Below are positions 52,130 through 61,132 of a stretch of 64,000 nucleotides of DNA, one piece after another (position 1 is the stretch's first letter; each line of letters starts with the position of its first letter). The translations under genes and the position numbers were made by a program. The notes beneath the pieces were generated by a model. That model saw nothing but the letters and a program-made list of their open reading frames with translations. It was not told the DNA's origin and did not search any database. Origin of the DNA: an uncultured Collinsella sp. (GTDB lineage Bacteria; Actinomycetota; Coriobacteriia; Coriobacteriales; Coriobacteriaceae); assembly GCA_902494535.1 (NCBI GenBank), contig CABUTO010000005.1, positions 1-64,000 on the forward strand, in the 5' to 3' direction.

Positions 52130-53353
52130 ATGGGACGTTTTACCAATCCTCGCGATCTGTACTTTGGTGAGGGCGCTCGCCACGAGGTGAAGAACCTCAA
52201 GGGTAAGAAGGCCATCATCGTTTCTGGCGGCAGCTCTATGCGCCGCGGCGGGTTCCTGCAGGACGTTGAGGCCGACCTCAAAGAGGCCGGCATGGAGGTC
52301 AAGCTGTTCGAGGGCGTCGAGTCCGATCCCTCCATCGAGACCGTCATGAAGGGCGCAGCCGCTATGCGCGACTTCGAGCCCGACTGGATTGTTGCTATCG
52401 GCGGCGGTTCGCCCATCGATGCTGCTAAGGCCATGTGGGTCTTCTACGAGTATCCCGAGGAGTCCTTCGACAACATTATCCAGCCGTTCAGCTTCCCCGA
52501 GCTGCGTCAGAAGGCTCACTTCTGCGCCATTTCCTCTACCTCCGGCACTGCTACCGAGGTCACCGCATTCTCCGTCATCACGGATTACGAAAAGGGCATC
52601 AAGTACCCGCTGGCCGACTTCAACATCACCCCTGATGTCGCCATCGTCGACCCCGAGCTCACCTACACCATGCCCGCCAAGCTGTGCGCTCACACCGGCA
52701 TGGATGCTCTGACCCACTGCATGGAGGCCTACGTTTCCACCTGCGCCTCTATGTTCACCGACGCCAACGCTCTGCACGGCATCCGCGAGATCGTCGAGTG
52801 GCTGCCCAAGTCCTATGCTGGCGACCATGAGGCCCGTCAGCACATGCACGAGGCTCAGTGCATCGCCGGTATCGCCTTCTCCTCGGGCCTGCTCGGCATC
52901 GTTCACTCCATGGCTCACAAGACCGGTGCTGCCTTCGAGAACGGCCACATCATCCACGGTGCCGCTAACGCCATGTACCTGGGCAAGGTCATCCAGTGGA
53001 ACTCCAAGGATCCCCGTGCTGCCGAGCGTTACGCTTACGTGGCCAAGGAGATCCTGCACCTTCCCGGCGAGACCAACGAGGAGCTCATCGCTGCGCTCGT
53101 CCAGAAGATCCGCGACCTCAACGACCAGCTCAACATTCCGCAGTCCATCAAGGATTACGCGAATGGTGGCGTGAAGGTCGACGCCGAGAACCCGCAGATG
53201 GTTTCCGAGGAGGAGTTCCTCGCCAAGCTGCCCGAGATTGCCGCGAACGCCGAGCAGGACGCCTGCACGCCCGAGAACCCGCGTGAGACCAAGGCTGCCG
53301 ACTTCGAGAAGATCCTCAAGGCCTGCTACTACGACACCGACATCGATTTCTAA
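52130..53353 (+). CDS. Iron-containing (group III) alcohol dehydrogenase
   Basis: 407 residues from the ATG after AGGAGG; the 17 upstream codons are leader. The NAD-binding GGGSPIDAAKAM motif, STSGTATEVTAFSV, and the metal-binding segments GMDALTHCMEAYV, GIVHSMAHKTGA and NGHIIHGAANA are those of butanol/1,3-propanediol-type Fe-dependent dehydrogenases. It reduces aldehydes to alcohols to regenerate NAD(P)+ in fermentation. Codons are strongly biased, suggesting high expression. A strong terminator follows, then glycerol dehydrogenase. Confidence 0.92.
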   Translation: MGRFTNPRDLYFGEGARHEVKNLKGKKAIIVSGGSSMRRGGFLQDVEADLKEAGMEVKLFEGVESDPSIETVMKGAAAMRDFEPDWIVAIGGGSPIDAAKAMWVFYEYPEESFDNIIQPFSFPELRQKAHFCAISSTSGTATEVTAFSVITDYEKGIKYPLADFNITPDVAIVDPELTYTMPAKLCAHTGMDALTHCMEAYVSTCASMFTDANALHGIREIVEWLPKSYAGDHEARQHMHEAQCIAGIAFSSGLLGIVHSMAHKTGAAFENGHIIHGAANAMYLGKVIQWNSKDPRAAERYAYVAKEILHLPGETNEELIAALVQKIRDLNDQLNIPQSIKDYANGGVKVDAENPQMVSEEEFLAKLPEIAANAEQDACTPENPRETKAADFEKILKACYYDTDIDF

Positions 53354-53374
53354 TCGACTCTTGTTATCGTAACG

Positions 53375-53420
53375 AGGGGCTCCGCACGTATCTGTACGGA
53401 GCCCCTTTCTTTTTTCTTTT
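53375..53420 (+). terminator. Terminator of the alcohol dehydrogenase gene
   Basis: AGGGGCTCCG / CGGAGCCCCT perfect 10-bp stem, then a T-rich tail. Confidence 0.92.
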
Positions 53421-53436
53421 AGAGAATGGGATAGTT

Positions 53437-54537
53437 ATGGCTGCAATTTTCAATAGCCCCAGCAAGTACATCCAGGGTCCGGACGAGCTCGCCAAGCTCG
53501 GCTCCTATGTCGAGCCGCTCGGCGCTAAGGCCCTCGTCATCGTGACGCCTTCGGGCAAGAAGCGCGTCGGTGCCAAGATCGAGGGCGGCTTTGCCGAGGC
53601 CAAGGCCGAGCTGCTGTTTGAGGACTTTAACGGCGAGTGCTCCAAGGGCGAGGTCGATCGCCTGGTTGCGCTCGCCCGCGACAACGGTTGCGACATCATC
53701 GTCGGCGTCGGTGGCGGCAAGATCCTCGACACCGCCAAGGCCGTCGCCTATTACCTGGAGTCCCCGGTTATCATTTGCCCCACCATTGCTTCGACCGATG
53801 CACCGTGCTCGGCACTTTCGGTGCTCTATACCGACGACGGCCAGTTCGATAAATATCTCTTCCTTAAGGCAAACCCCAACATTGTCCTGATGGATACGAC
53901 GGTTATCGCGGCGAGCCCAGTGCGCCTGACGGTTTCCGGTATGGGCGATGCGCTCGCAACCTACTTTGAGGCCCAGGCGACGCACGATGCCGACGGCGGC
54001 ACCTGCGCCGGCGGTAAGGGCGGAATGGCCGGCCTGGCGCTCGCCAAGCTCTGCTATGAGACGCTCATGGCCGATGGCGTCAAGGCCAAGGTTGCGCTGG
54101 AGAAGGGTGCGCTCACGCCTGCCGTCGAGCACATCATCGAGGCCAATACGCTGCTTTCGGGTATTGGCTTTGAGAGCTCGGGCCTTGCCGCTGCTCATGC
54201 CATCCACAATGGTCTGACGATGCTGCCCGAGTGCCACAGCATGTATCACGGCGAGAAGGTCGCCTTCGGCACCATCGTCCAGCTGGTACTCGAGGATGCC
54301 CCGACCGAGAAGCTCGAGGAAGTCTTGGGCTTCTGCATTGAGCTGGGCCTGCCGGTCACGATGAAGGAACTTGGCGTTGCCGAGCTTACGCGCGAGCAGG
54401 CCATGATTGTTGCCGAGGCCGCCTGCGCACCCGAGGACACCATGTGCAACATGCCGTTTGAGGTGACGCCCGAGATGGTTGCAAACGCCATTCTGGGTGC
54501 CGACGCACTGGGTCACTACTATCTCATGGATGAGTAA
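53437..54537 (+). CDS. gldA: Glycerol dehydrogenase
   Basis: 366 residues, the GldA length. NAD site GVGGGKILDTAKAVA, PTIASTDAPCSALSVLY, and zinc ligands in GMGDALATYFEA (Asp), AAHAIHNGL (His) and MYHGEKVAFG (His) are all in the GldA forms. It oxidises glycerol to dihydroxyacetone with NAD+, or runs in reverse. AGAGAATGGGATAGTT precedes the ATG. The alcohol dehydrogenase upstream ends in its own terminator, so the two are probably separate transcripts with related redox roles. Confidence 0.94.
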   Translation: MAAIFNSPSKYIQGPDELAKLGSYVEPLGAKALVIVTPSGKKRVGAKIEGGFAEAKAELLFEDFNGECSKGEVDRLVALARDNGCDIIVGVGGGKILDTAKAVAYYLESPVIICPTIASTDAPCSALSVLYTDDGQFDKYLFLKANPNIVLMDTTVIAASPVRLTVSGMGDALATYFEAQATHDADGGTCAGGKGGMAGLALAKLCYETLMADGVKAKVALEKGALTPAVEHIIEANTLLSGIGFESSGLAAAHAIHNGLTMLPECHSMYHGEKVAFGTIVQLVLEDAPTEKLEEVLGFCIELGLPVTMKELGVAELTREQAMIVAEAACAPEDTMCNMPFEVTPEMVANAILGADALGHYYLMDE

Positions 54538-54550
54538 ATCAAGCTAAGGA

Positions 54551-54586
54551 AGGGGCAAAGCCAACAGATGGCTTTGCCCCTTTTTG
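54551..54586 (+). terminator. Terminator of gldA
   Basis: AGGGGCAAAGCC / GGCTTTGCCCCT perfect stem followed by TTTTT. Confidence 0.93.
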
Positions 54587-54668
54587 CTATGGTGCAAAGG
54601 GGTCAGGTTAGTTGAACCAAAGAAGGCGGGGTAGGCCTGCGATGAGGTTTTGCCCCGCCCTCGTTTGA

Positions 54669-55625
54669 CTACAGCTCGCAAACGTTTTGCGCGCGACCCT
54701 CGACGTAGGCGACGACGTTGTCGAACTCAATCTTGGCGCGGCGCTGCATGGCCTCGTGCGTAAGGAAGCCTACATGTGGCGTGAAGGTGCAGTTCTTGGC
54801 GTTGACGAGCGCGTAGTCGGCGGGGATGGGCGGCTCCATATCAAAGACGTCGATGCCGGCACCGGCGAGCTTATCGTCGTTGAGTGCCTGGGCAAGGGCA
54901 TCGTTATCCACGATGGCACCGCGGGCGCAGTTGATAAAGACGGCACCGTCCTTCATCTGGGCGAACTGCTCGGTGCCAAAGCTCTTGCGCGTGGTGTCAT
55001 TGTTAGGCAGGTGCAGGCTTACGATATCGGACTCGGCGAGCAACTGCTCGAGCGAAACCTGCTCAATGCCGGCCTCGGCTGCCTCGGGATGCTCGTGGCG
55101 GGCATATCCCAGCACGCGGGCGCCAAAGGCCTTAAAGAGACGACCCGTGGCGCAGCCGATCTTACCGCAGCCCACGATACCCACGGTCTTGTCGCGGATC
55201 TCGGTGCCCATTAGGCCGGCGCTCGTCTTGCCGCTGCGGGCGGCGGCATCGGCGGCGCCCACCTTGCGCAGCACGTCGATGGTCAGGCCAAGGGTGAGCT
55301 CGGCGACCGAAACGTCGGAGTAGCCGGCGCAGTTGCGAACCTCAACACCGCGCTCACGGCAGGCGGAAAGCCCCACGTGGTCGATGCCCGTAAAGGCAAC
55401 GGCGATCATCTTGAGCGCATCGGCGCCGGCGACGACCTCGGCAGGGTAGGGGTTGTTGGCGATCATGACGACCTCGGCGCCCTCGCTGCGTCGAGCGAGC
55501 TCGGCCGGATCGGTTGTTTTGGTATCGAAATAGACAAACTCGTGTCCGGCGTCCTTAAGGGGTGCGGAGAGCCTGTCGATGGTCTGCTCGGGTACTCCCA
55601 ACGGTTCGATCAGGGCAATCTTCAT
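54669..55625 (-). CDS. D-2-hydroxyacid dehydrogenase (NAD-dependent)
   Basis: 318 residues. The start is the ATG 7 bases after GAGGAG; the much longer open frame upstream is intergenic. The Rossmann glycine motif GIVGCGKIG (about 151-159), catalytic Arg in NCARGAIVD, Glu in DVFDMEPP and His in TPHVGFLT identify the family. It reduces a 2-keto acid to the D-hydroxy acid (lactate, glycerate or branched-chain analogues); the substrate is unresolved. It is convergent with gldA. Confidence 0.9.
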   Translation of the reverse strand: MKIALIEPLGVPEQTIDRLSAPLKDAGHEFVYFDTKTTDPAELARRSEGAEVVMIANNPYPAEVVAGADALKMIAVAFTGIDHVGLSACRERGVEVRNCAGYSDVSVAELTLGLTIDVLRKVGAADAAARSGKTSAGLMGTEIRDKTVGIVGCGKIGCATGRLFKAFGARVLGYARHEHPEAAEAGIEQVSLEQLLAESDIVSLHLPNNDTTRKSFGTEQFAQMKDGAVFINCARGAIVDNDALAQALNDDKLAGAGIDVFDMEPPIPADYALVNAKNCTFTPHVGFLTHEAMQRRAKIEFDNVVAYVEGRAQNVCEL

Positions 55626-55779
55626 CTTGTGACTCCTCAATAAACCTAGGCGATTAGGTTGGCAATAGATTGTAGGTCTATTTGCCTCAAAGGTGCTCCG
55701 CGTGTAATTTGCCCGAGGCGTGGGCCGATAGCGTATCATTATCTCTTGCTTGTTTGCACTGCTCAGGGAGGGGCCGCGC

Positions 55780-57033
55780 ATGGCGCAGGAACACGATCTG
55801 TTTGATGACATTATCGAGATCAGCAAGGGTTTCGACTTTCTTAAAAACCCGCTTGGCGGTGTGACCGATGCACTCGATCCGTCGGCGCTGCAGTGGAATC
55901 CTGCCGACTACAAGGAGCGTCCGCGCGGTAACACCATTCCGTGCCTGACCTGCAAAAACGAAAAGAGCGGCTGCACCGCGTGCATGGACGTGTGCCCGGT
56001 CAACGCTATCGAGGTCGAGGAAGACGCCATCGAGATCCTCGACTCCTGTCGCAAGTGCGGTCTGTGCGCCGCTGCTTGTCCGACTGAGGCGATTATTTCG
56101 CCGCGCCTGGCGCCTAAAAACCTGTATGACGACATTGTCTCGGCGGCTACGAGCCACGAGACCGCCTACGTTACCTGCACGCGTGCCCTTAAGCGCATGC
56201 CGCGCGAGAACGAGGTTGTCGTCGCCTGCGTGGGCGATATTACGGCAGAGATTTGGTTTTCGGTACTGGCCGACTATCCCAACGTGAGTGTGTACCTGCC
56301 GTTGGGCGTGTGCGATAAATGCCGCAACACCGGCGGTGAGGATATTCTGGGCGAGGCGATTGCGAAGGCCGAGGAGTGGTCCGGCACGGGTATGGGCCTG
56401 GAGGTCGACCCCAAGAGCCTCAAGTGCCATAAGCGCCGCGAGTACGAGCGCAAGGAGTACATGGAAAAGATCGCCCGCACCACGGGCCTGACGGTGACCA
56501 AGCTCAACCCGGCGACGGCGGCGCTGGCCTCGGTGACGCAGAAACTCAAAGCCCATCGTCATCAGATTACCCAGCTGGAGCGTACGCTCAACACCATGTG
56601 CGGCACCACGACGACCAAGCGTCGCCGTTCGCTCACGCACGGGCGCCAACTGGTGCTCTCGACGTTGCAAGACCACCCCGAGCTTGCCCAGAACATGCAG
56701 GTGAGCACGCCGGAGTGCGATTTTGACAAGTGTACGTCGTGCGGCGAGTGCGTCAACGTGTGCCCCACGTTTGCCTGCGATCTGGTGGGAAGCGGCCGCT
56801 TTGCGTTGGAGTCCACGTATTGTTTGGGCTGCGGCGCCTGTGTCAAGGTTTGTCCCGAGCATGCGCTCAAGCTTGTTGAGCACGACGCGTCCAATCTGGT
56901 CGTCGTCGATCCCGAAGCCGAGGAAAAGGCCGCCCAGAAGGCGAAGGCTCACGAAGAAGCTGAGAAGGTCAAGGCCGAAGCAAAGGCCAAGCTCGACAAG
57001 ATGCTCGATCAGGTGGAGAAGCTCGCGGACTAG
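55780..57033 (+). CDS. Multi-cluster 4Fe-4S ferredoxin-type protein
   Basis: 417 residues from the ATG after GGGAGGGG. Four cluster-binding motifs: CLTCKNEKSGCTACMDVCP (variant spacing) and CRKCGLCAAACP near the N terminus, CTSCGECVNVCP and CLGCGACVKVCP near the C terminus. The central region (about 105-290) is Cys-containing (CDKCRN) without a known fold, and the tail is a charged Ala/Lys/Glu helix, probably coiled coil. Cytoplasmic electron transfer or an oxidoreductase subunit is likely; no partner gene is adjacent. Confidence 0.85.
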   Translation: MAQEHDLFDDIIEISKGFDFLKNPLGGVTDALDPSALQWNPADYKERPRGNTIPCLTCKNEKSGCTACMDVCPVNAIEVEEDAIEILDSCRKCGLCAAACPTEAIISPRLAPKNLYDDIVSAATSHETAYVTCTRALKRMPRENEVVVACVGDITAEIWFSVLADYPNVSVYLPLGVCDKCRNTGGEDILGEAIAKAEEWSGTGMGLEVDPKSLKCHKRREYERKEYMEKIARTTGLTVTKLNPATAALASVTQKLKAHRHQITQLERTLNTMCGTTTTKRRRSLTHGRQLVLSTLQDHPELAQNMQVSTPECDFDKCTSCGECVNVCPTFACDLVGSGRFALESTYCLGCGACVKVCPEHALKLVEHDASNLVVVDPEAEEKAAQKAKAHEEAEKVKAEAKAKLDKMLDQVEKLAD

Positions 57034-57052
57034 CTAAAAGAGCGTAAATGAT

Positions 57053-57083
57053 GGCCGGTGGGACAGGTGCTGCCCCGCCGGCC
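57053..57083. terminator. GC-rich hairpin after the ferredoxin gene
   Basis: GGCCGGTGGG / CCCGCCGGCC stem (one G-T pair) about 20 bases after the stop; A-rich rather than T-rich on the plus side, so termination efficiency is uncertain. Confidence 0.6.
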
Positions 57084-57090
57084 AAAAAAG

Positions 57091-57153
57091 TTGCGGTGGA
57101 ATAGTTCCTGTTTTGCCCTTAAGCTGGCCATTCTAGGAACTACTCCACCGCAA
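57091..57153. repeat. 63-bp long palindrome between convergent genes
   Basis: Arms TTGCGGTGGAATAGTTCCT and its complement match at 19 of 20 positions. The GCGGTGG/CCACCGC ends are shared with the repeat at 2683-2721. It is a probable bidirectional terminator or repeat insertion. Confidence 0.75.
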
Positions 57154-57164
57154 CTAATAAATGG

Positions 57165-57920
57165 TTAGTTCATGCTGCTTTGGTGGCCGGTTCGACCGGT
57201 ACCGTTGCGCGTCACGGTTTCATGGAGCAAAAAGAACCCGGGGACCTGTTTGGTCTCGGTGTATTCCATAAGGATGCCGTCGGCGTTGTAGGTCTGCCCG
57301 CGTATAACGGCGAGTGCGTTAAAGTCGTCGAGATCGAGCACGCGCGTATCCTCGGGCGTGGGGTGCTCAATCGTTACATCGCGTTTGCCCGTGGCAATCT
57401 TAATGCCAAGATCTTCTTCGAGGTAACGATAGATCGAGTCGTTGACAATCTCGGGTGTCAGCCCCGGTACTTGTGAGCTTAGGTAATAGGAGTCGTCGGA
57501 GCACACGGCATGTCCGTCTGCATAACGGATGCGTTTGGCGCGCGTAAGCTCGCAGCCTTCGGGAAACCCGGTAATCCTGGAGAGTGCCTTGCTACAGACG
57601 AGGAGCTCAAAGACGGTGGTGACAGTCTTGAGCTCAAAGCCTCGGCTGGTCGCGATTTCCTTAAAGGTCTCGAGTCCGCCGCCGCCACGACTCTTCTCGT
57701 CACTGATGTTGCGAATGACGCGCATGCCTTTGCCTTGCTGGGGGAGCACGTAACCATCTGCCGCAAGCATCGAGATGGCGCGACGGACCGTCATGCGCGA
57801 ACAGTCAAACAGCTGCGTGAGCTCAGTCTCCGAAGGCAGATAACTCTGATAGGCGTATGTGCCGTCGTCAATCGACTGCTTCACGTTGTCATAAATAGTT
57901 TGGAAGATGGCTCGCGCCAT
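57165..57920 (-). CDS. GntR/HutC-family transcriptional regulator (UTRA effector domain)
   Basis: 251 residues. The N-terminal winged helix (about 1-70) has LPSETELTQLFDCSRMTVRRAISMLAADGYV, then a UTRA effector domain (about 95-240) that senses a sugar phosphate in TreR/NagR relatives. AGGAGA lies before the ATG. It is adjacent to the dehydrogenase and divergent PTS/GH4 genes, whose control region has three palindromes of the TCTAGA/TGTCTA type expected for such dimers; it most likely represses them. Confidence 0.88.
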   Translation of the reverse strand: MARAIFQTIYDNVKQSIDDGTYAYQSYLPSETELTQLFDCSRMTVRRAISMLAADGYVLPQQGKGMRVIRNISDEKSRGGGGLETFKEIATSRGFELKTVTTVFELLVCSKALSRITGFPEGCELTRAKRIRYADGHAVCSDDSYYLSSQVPGLTPEIVNDSIYRYLEEDLGIKIATGKRDVTIEHPTPEDTRVLDLDDFNALAVIRGQTYNADGILMEYTETKQVPGFFLLHETVTRNGTGRTGHQSSMN

Positions 57921-57985
57921 GACGGTCTCCTAGAGCTGGGCGCGTGAACGACGGATGAGGGCCGCCCGCGCAGGTGTCAATCGAT

Positions 57986-59011
57986 TTACTTGCTGGGGTC
58001 GATTATATATTTGCCCATGGCACGCAGGGCCGGGTCTGACAGGATAGCGCCGAGTTCGTCGAGGGAGGCTACCTTTGCGACCATCGAGGATACGTCGATC
58101 CTGCCGGAGTCGATGAGCTCGAGTGCGCGACGCTGCGTATAAGGGTTGATGTAGGACGAGGTAAGCACAAGCTCCTTCTGGAAGACCTCGAAGGGCTTGA
58201 CGGTGATTGTCTCATCGGGCTTGGTGAGGCCGAACATCATGACCGTAGCCTTGTGGCCGGCAATCTGGATGGCCTGCTCGATGGTGACGGGTTTGCCAAC
58301 ACACTCGATAACGACATCGACGTTGCCGACGCCCTCCTGCTTCAGGCGGGCCGGGACATCCTCGTGGATGGAATCAATTGCCAGGTCGGCGCCGAGTTTG
58401 AGCGCAACCTCGCGCTTGCCTTCGACAGGCTCGAGCAAGACGACCTTGGTGGCGCCGGCGTTTTTGGCGAGCTGCATCATGAGCAGACCGATCATGCCAC
58501 CGCCGATAACGACAACTGTGCTGCCGGGCTTGATGTTGCACATATCGATGCCGTGCAGGCAGCAGGCGACGGGCTCGGTCATGGCGCCCTGCTCAAAGCT
58601 GGTGTGATCGCCCAACTTGTAGACTTGCTGCATATCGACGGAGCAGTACTCGGCAAAGCCGCCGTTAACGGTGGTGCCGTAACCGGTCATATGCTCGCAG
58701 TAGTGGTTGATTCCGTCGCGGCAGGGTTCGCAGCAGCCGCAGGGATGGTTTGGGTCGATGCACACGCGATCGCCCGGTTTAAAGCCGGTGACATCGCTGC
58801 CCACGGCCTCGACAACGCCCGCAAACTCATGACCAAGGATCGTGGGCGGGGTAACGTCGGCTGCACCCTTGTCGCCTTCATAGATATGCACGTCGGTGCC
58901 GCAGACGCCGCAAGCTTTGACGTTGATCAGAACGTCACGCTTGCCCACGGTCGGTTTTGTCGAATCCTCGACCCTGAGATCGTGCTTTCCATAGAAGACC
59001 GCGCTTTTCAT
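57986..59011 (-). CDS. Zinc-dependent medium-chain alcohol/polyol dehydrogenase
   Basis: 341 residues of the Tdh/sorbitol dehydrogenase group. The catalytic zinc site includes Cys37 (GVCGTD), His61 and Glu62 (GHEFAG). Structural zinc Cys91/93 or 94/97/105 are in CGCCEPCRDGINHYC. The cofactor loop is VIGGGMIGLL. AAGGAGTCACC precedes the ATG. It is encoded with the GntR gene and divergent from the PTS/GH4 pair, so oxidation of a sugar or polyol released by that pathway is plausible but not proven. Confidence 0.88.
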   Translation of the reverse strand: MKSAVFYGKHDLRVEDSTKPTVGKRDVLINVKACGVCGTDVHIYEGDKGAADVTPPTILGHEFAGVVEAVGSDVTGFKPGDRVCIDPNHPCGCCEPCRDGINHYCEHMTGYGTTVNGGFAEYCSVDMQQVYKLGDHTSFEQGAMTEPVACCLHGIDMCNIKPGSTVVVIGGGMIGLLMMQLAKNAGATKVVLLEPVEGKREVALKLGADLAIDSIHEDVPARLKQEGVGNVDVVIECVGKPVTIEQAIQIAGHKATVMMFGLTKPDETITVKPFEVFQKELVLTSSYINPYTQRRALELIDSGRIDVSSMVAKVASLDELGAILSDPALRAMGKYIIDPSK

Positions 59012-59057
59012 GGTGACTCCTTAACGTAGCGGTGAATGTTGTAATGAAGTATAGGTA

Positions 59058-59075
59058 TGTCTATAGATATAGACA
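59058..59075. promoter_or_regulatory. Operator-like palindrome 1, TGTCTATAGATATAGACA
   Basis: 8-bp perfect arms around GA, in the divergent region of the alpha-glucoside locus, 47 bases from the dehydrogenase start. Confidence 0.6.
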
Positions 59076-59076
59076 A

Positions 59077-59092
59077 GCACATCTAGACAAGT
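59077..59092. promoter_or_regulatory. Operator-like site 2, ending ATCTAGACAAGT
   Basis: The right 12 bases match the complement of site 3 exactly; the left half is degenerate. It directly follows site 1. Confidence 0.5.
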
Positions 59093-59207
59093 AGAAAAGA
59101 AATTTATAATGCAGCCATCAGCTATGTCAGATTTAACAGGCGAAATACTGGACATATACCGTTTACGGCCAATAATCAACCGTTTACCGACCGTAGTATT
59201 TATGCTA

Positions 59208-59223
59208 ACTTGTCTAGATAAGT
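59208..59223. promoter_or_regulatory. Operator-like palindrome 3, ACTTGTCTAGATAAGT
   Basis: 16-bp palindrome (ACTTRTCTAGAYAAGT), 144 bases before the EIICB start; probably covers that gene's promoter. Confidence 0.6.
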
Positions 59224-59366
59224 GATGTGATAAAACGTAAGTGCAAGAAGTCAGGGAAGCGGGCCCACCCGTCCTATTGCACGAGGTACACGCAAACGGC
59301 GCGTCTGCGGTCTCGAGTGAAGCCAAAACCGCAGCGCTCCGAATGAAGAGAGGGGGATTCCCCGTC

Positions 59367-60977
59367 ATGATGCAAAAGATACAACGTTTCGGCGGTGCAA
59401 TGTACACGCCTGCAATTCTTTTCGCATTTTCCGGAATCGTCGTCGGCCTGGGTACGTTGTTTACCACCGAGGCGATCTTTGGCGAGATGGCCACTGCGGG
59501 CCATCTTTGGTTTGATTGCTGGAATGTACTGCTCCAGGGTGGTTGGACGCTCTTTAACCAGATGCCGTTGCTGTTTTGCGTAGCGTTGCCAATCTCGCTC
59601 GCGAACAAGCAGAACGCTCGCTGCTGCATGGAGGCTTTGGCCATCTACCTTACCTTCAACTACTTTGTAAGCACAATCTTGGGGCAGTGGGGCCCTGTCT
59701 TTGGGGTCGACTACTCTGTCGAGGCGGGCAGCGGTACTGGTCTTGCCACTATCGCAAGCATCAAAACGCTTGATATGGGCATCATGGGCGCGCTCATTAT
59801 CTCTGGTATCGCCACGATGCTGCATAACAAGTTCTTCGACACCGAACTTCCTGAGTGGCTGGGCGTGTTCTCGGGCTCTGTGTTCATCTATATGATCGGT
59901 TTCTTCGTTATGGTTCCGGTCGCTCTTATCGCCTGCCTGGTGTGGCCGCATGTTCAGGCTGCTATCTCCGCCTTCCAGGGATTCATCCTTTCCGCCGGTA
60001 CGTTTGGCGTGGGTGTCTTTGCTTTCTTCGAGCGCGTGCTGATCCCTACAGGCCTGCACCACTTTATCTATATGCCGTTCTATTACGACAACGCGGCGGT
60101 CAACGGCGGCATCTTTGCTGCTTGGGCCAACATCCTGCCCCAACTGGCTGCCGATCCGAGCATTGCTCTTAAGGATGCCGCACCCTGGGCTGCCTATACC
60201 TGCCCTGGTTGGACTAAGGTCTTCGGCTCGCTTGGCGTCGCCATTGCGTTTTATATGACCGCCAAACCCGAGCGCAAGCAGCGCGTCAAGGCTCTGCTCA
60301 TTCCCGTCACCCTTACCGCTATGCTTTGCGGTATCACCGAGCCGCTTGACTTCACCTTCCTGTTCATCGCGCCCGGCCTGTTCGTCGTCCACTGCGTGCT
60401 CGGAGCGCTTGGCTGCATGGCTCAAAACCTCCTTGGCGTCGTGGGCATCTTCGACGGCGGCATCATCTCGATGCTCTCGTGGGACTGGCTGCCCCTTTGG
60501 GCCGCACACGGTCTGCAGTACGCCATCTCCATCCTTGTCGGTCTGTGCTTTACCGCCCTTTGGGTCGTGGTCTTCCGTTTCCTGATCGTCAAGTTCGACT
60601 TTAAGACCCCCGGTCGCGAGGATGACGATGTTGAGGTCGAGCTCAAGTCCAAGGCCGACTACAAGCAAAAGCAGGGCGGTGCTGCTGCTGGCAAATCGGT
60701 CGCCCAGAGTAAAGATGATGAGCGCTTGGTGCTTGCCGAGAAGATCCTCGATCTGCTCGGTGGCACGGATAACATCATCGATGTAACTAACTGCGCTACC
60801 CGTCTGCGCGTTAACGTCAAGGACAAGAGCGTCGTTGCGCCCGAGGCTTCCTTCAAGGCGATCGGTACGCATGGCTTGGTGGTCCAAGGTCAGTCAATCC
60901 AGGTCATCATCGGCCTTACCGTCCCGCAGGTTCGCGAGAAGTTCGAGAGTCTTCTGAAGTTCGAGAGTCTTCTGTAA
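59367..60977 (+). CDS. PTS transporter EIICB, alpha-glucoside/maltose type
   Basis: 536 residues from the MMQKIQRFGGAMYTP start, the family's usual N terminus, 10 bases after GAGAGGGGG; longer in-frame starts are possible. The EIIC membrane domain is about 1-420 (GITEPLDFTFLFIAPGLF, GLHHFIYMPFY). After a charged linker the EIIB domain carries the phospho-Cys in DVTNCATRLRV. There is no fused EIIA, so it needs one in trans (the crr product is a candidate). It imports and phosphorylates an alpha-glucoside that the downstream GH4 enzyme then splits. The C terminus carries an exact 18-bp tandem duplication. Confidence 0.92.
   Translation: MMQKIQRFGGAMYTPAILFAFSGIVVGLGTLFTTEAIFGEMATAGHLWFDCWNVLLQGGWTLFNQMPLLFCVALPISLANKQNARCCMEALAIYLTFNYFVSTILGQWGPVFGVDYSVEAGSGTGLATIASIKTLDMGIMGALIISGIATMLHNKFFDTELPEWLGVFSGSVFIYMIGFFVMVPVALIACLVWPHVQAAISAFQGFILSAGTFGVGVFAFFERVLIPTGLHHFIYMPFYYDNAAVNGGIFAAWANILPQLAADPSIALKDAAPWAAYTCPGWTKVFGSLGVAIAFYMTAKPERKQRVKALLIPVTLTAMLCGITEPLDFTFLFIAPGLFVVHCVLGALGCMAQNLLGVVGIFDGGIISMLSWDWLPLWAAHGLQYAISILVGLCFTALWVVVFRFLIVKFDFKTPGREDDDVEVELKSKADYKQKQGGAAAGKSVAQSKDDERLVLAEKILDLLGGTDNIIDVTNCATRLRVNVKDKSVVAPEASFKAIGTHGLVVQGQSIQVIIGLTVPQVREKFESLLKFESLL
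60939..60974 (+). repeat. 18-bp tandem duplication at the EIICB C terminus
   Basis: AAGTTCGAGAGTCTTCTG occurs twice in a row just before the stop, adding six residues (KFESLL twice) without shifting the frame. Confidence 0.95.
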
Positions 60978-61132
60978 ACCATCGTCCATCGAAACAATCG
61001 GCCTTGCAGAGCCGGTATGCACCGCAAGGCCGATTCTAGAGATAAAAAACTCCACTTCTAGGTAACAATTCCAAACCGTACAGGCCGCGTGCGGGGATGG
61101 ATTGAGCAAGCGGCCAGAATGAGGAGGACATC

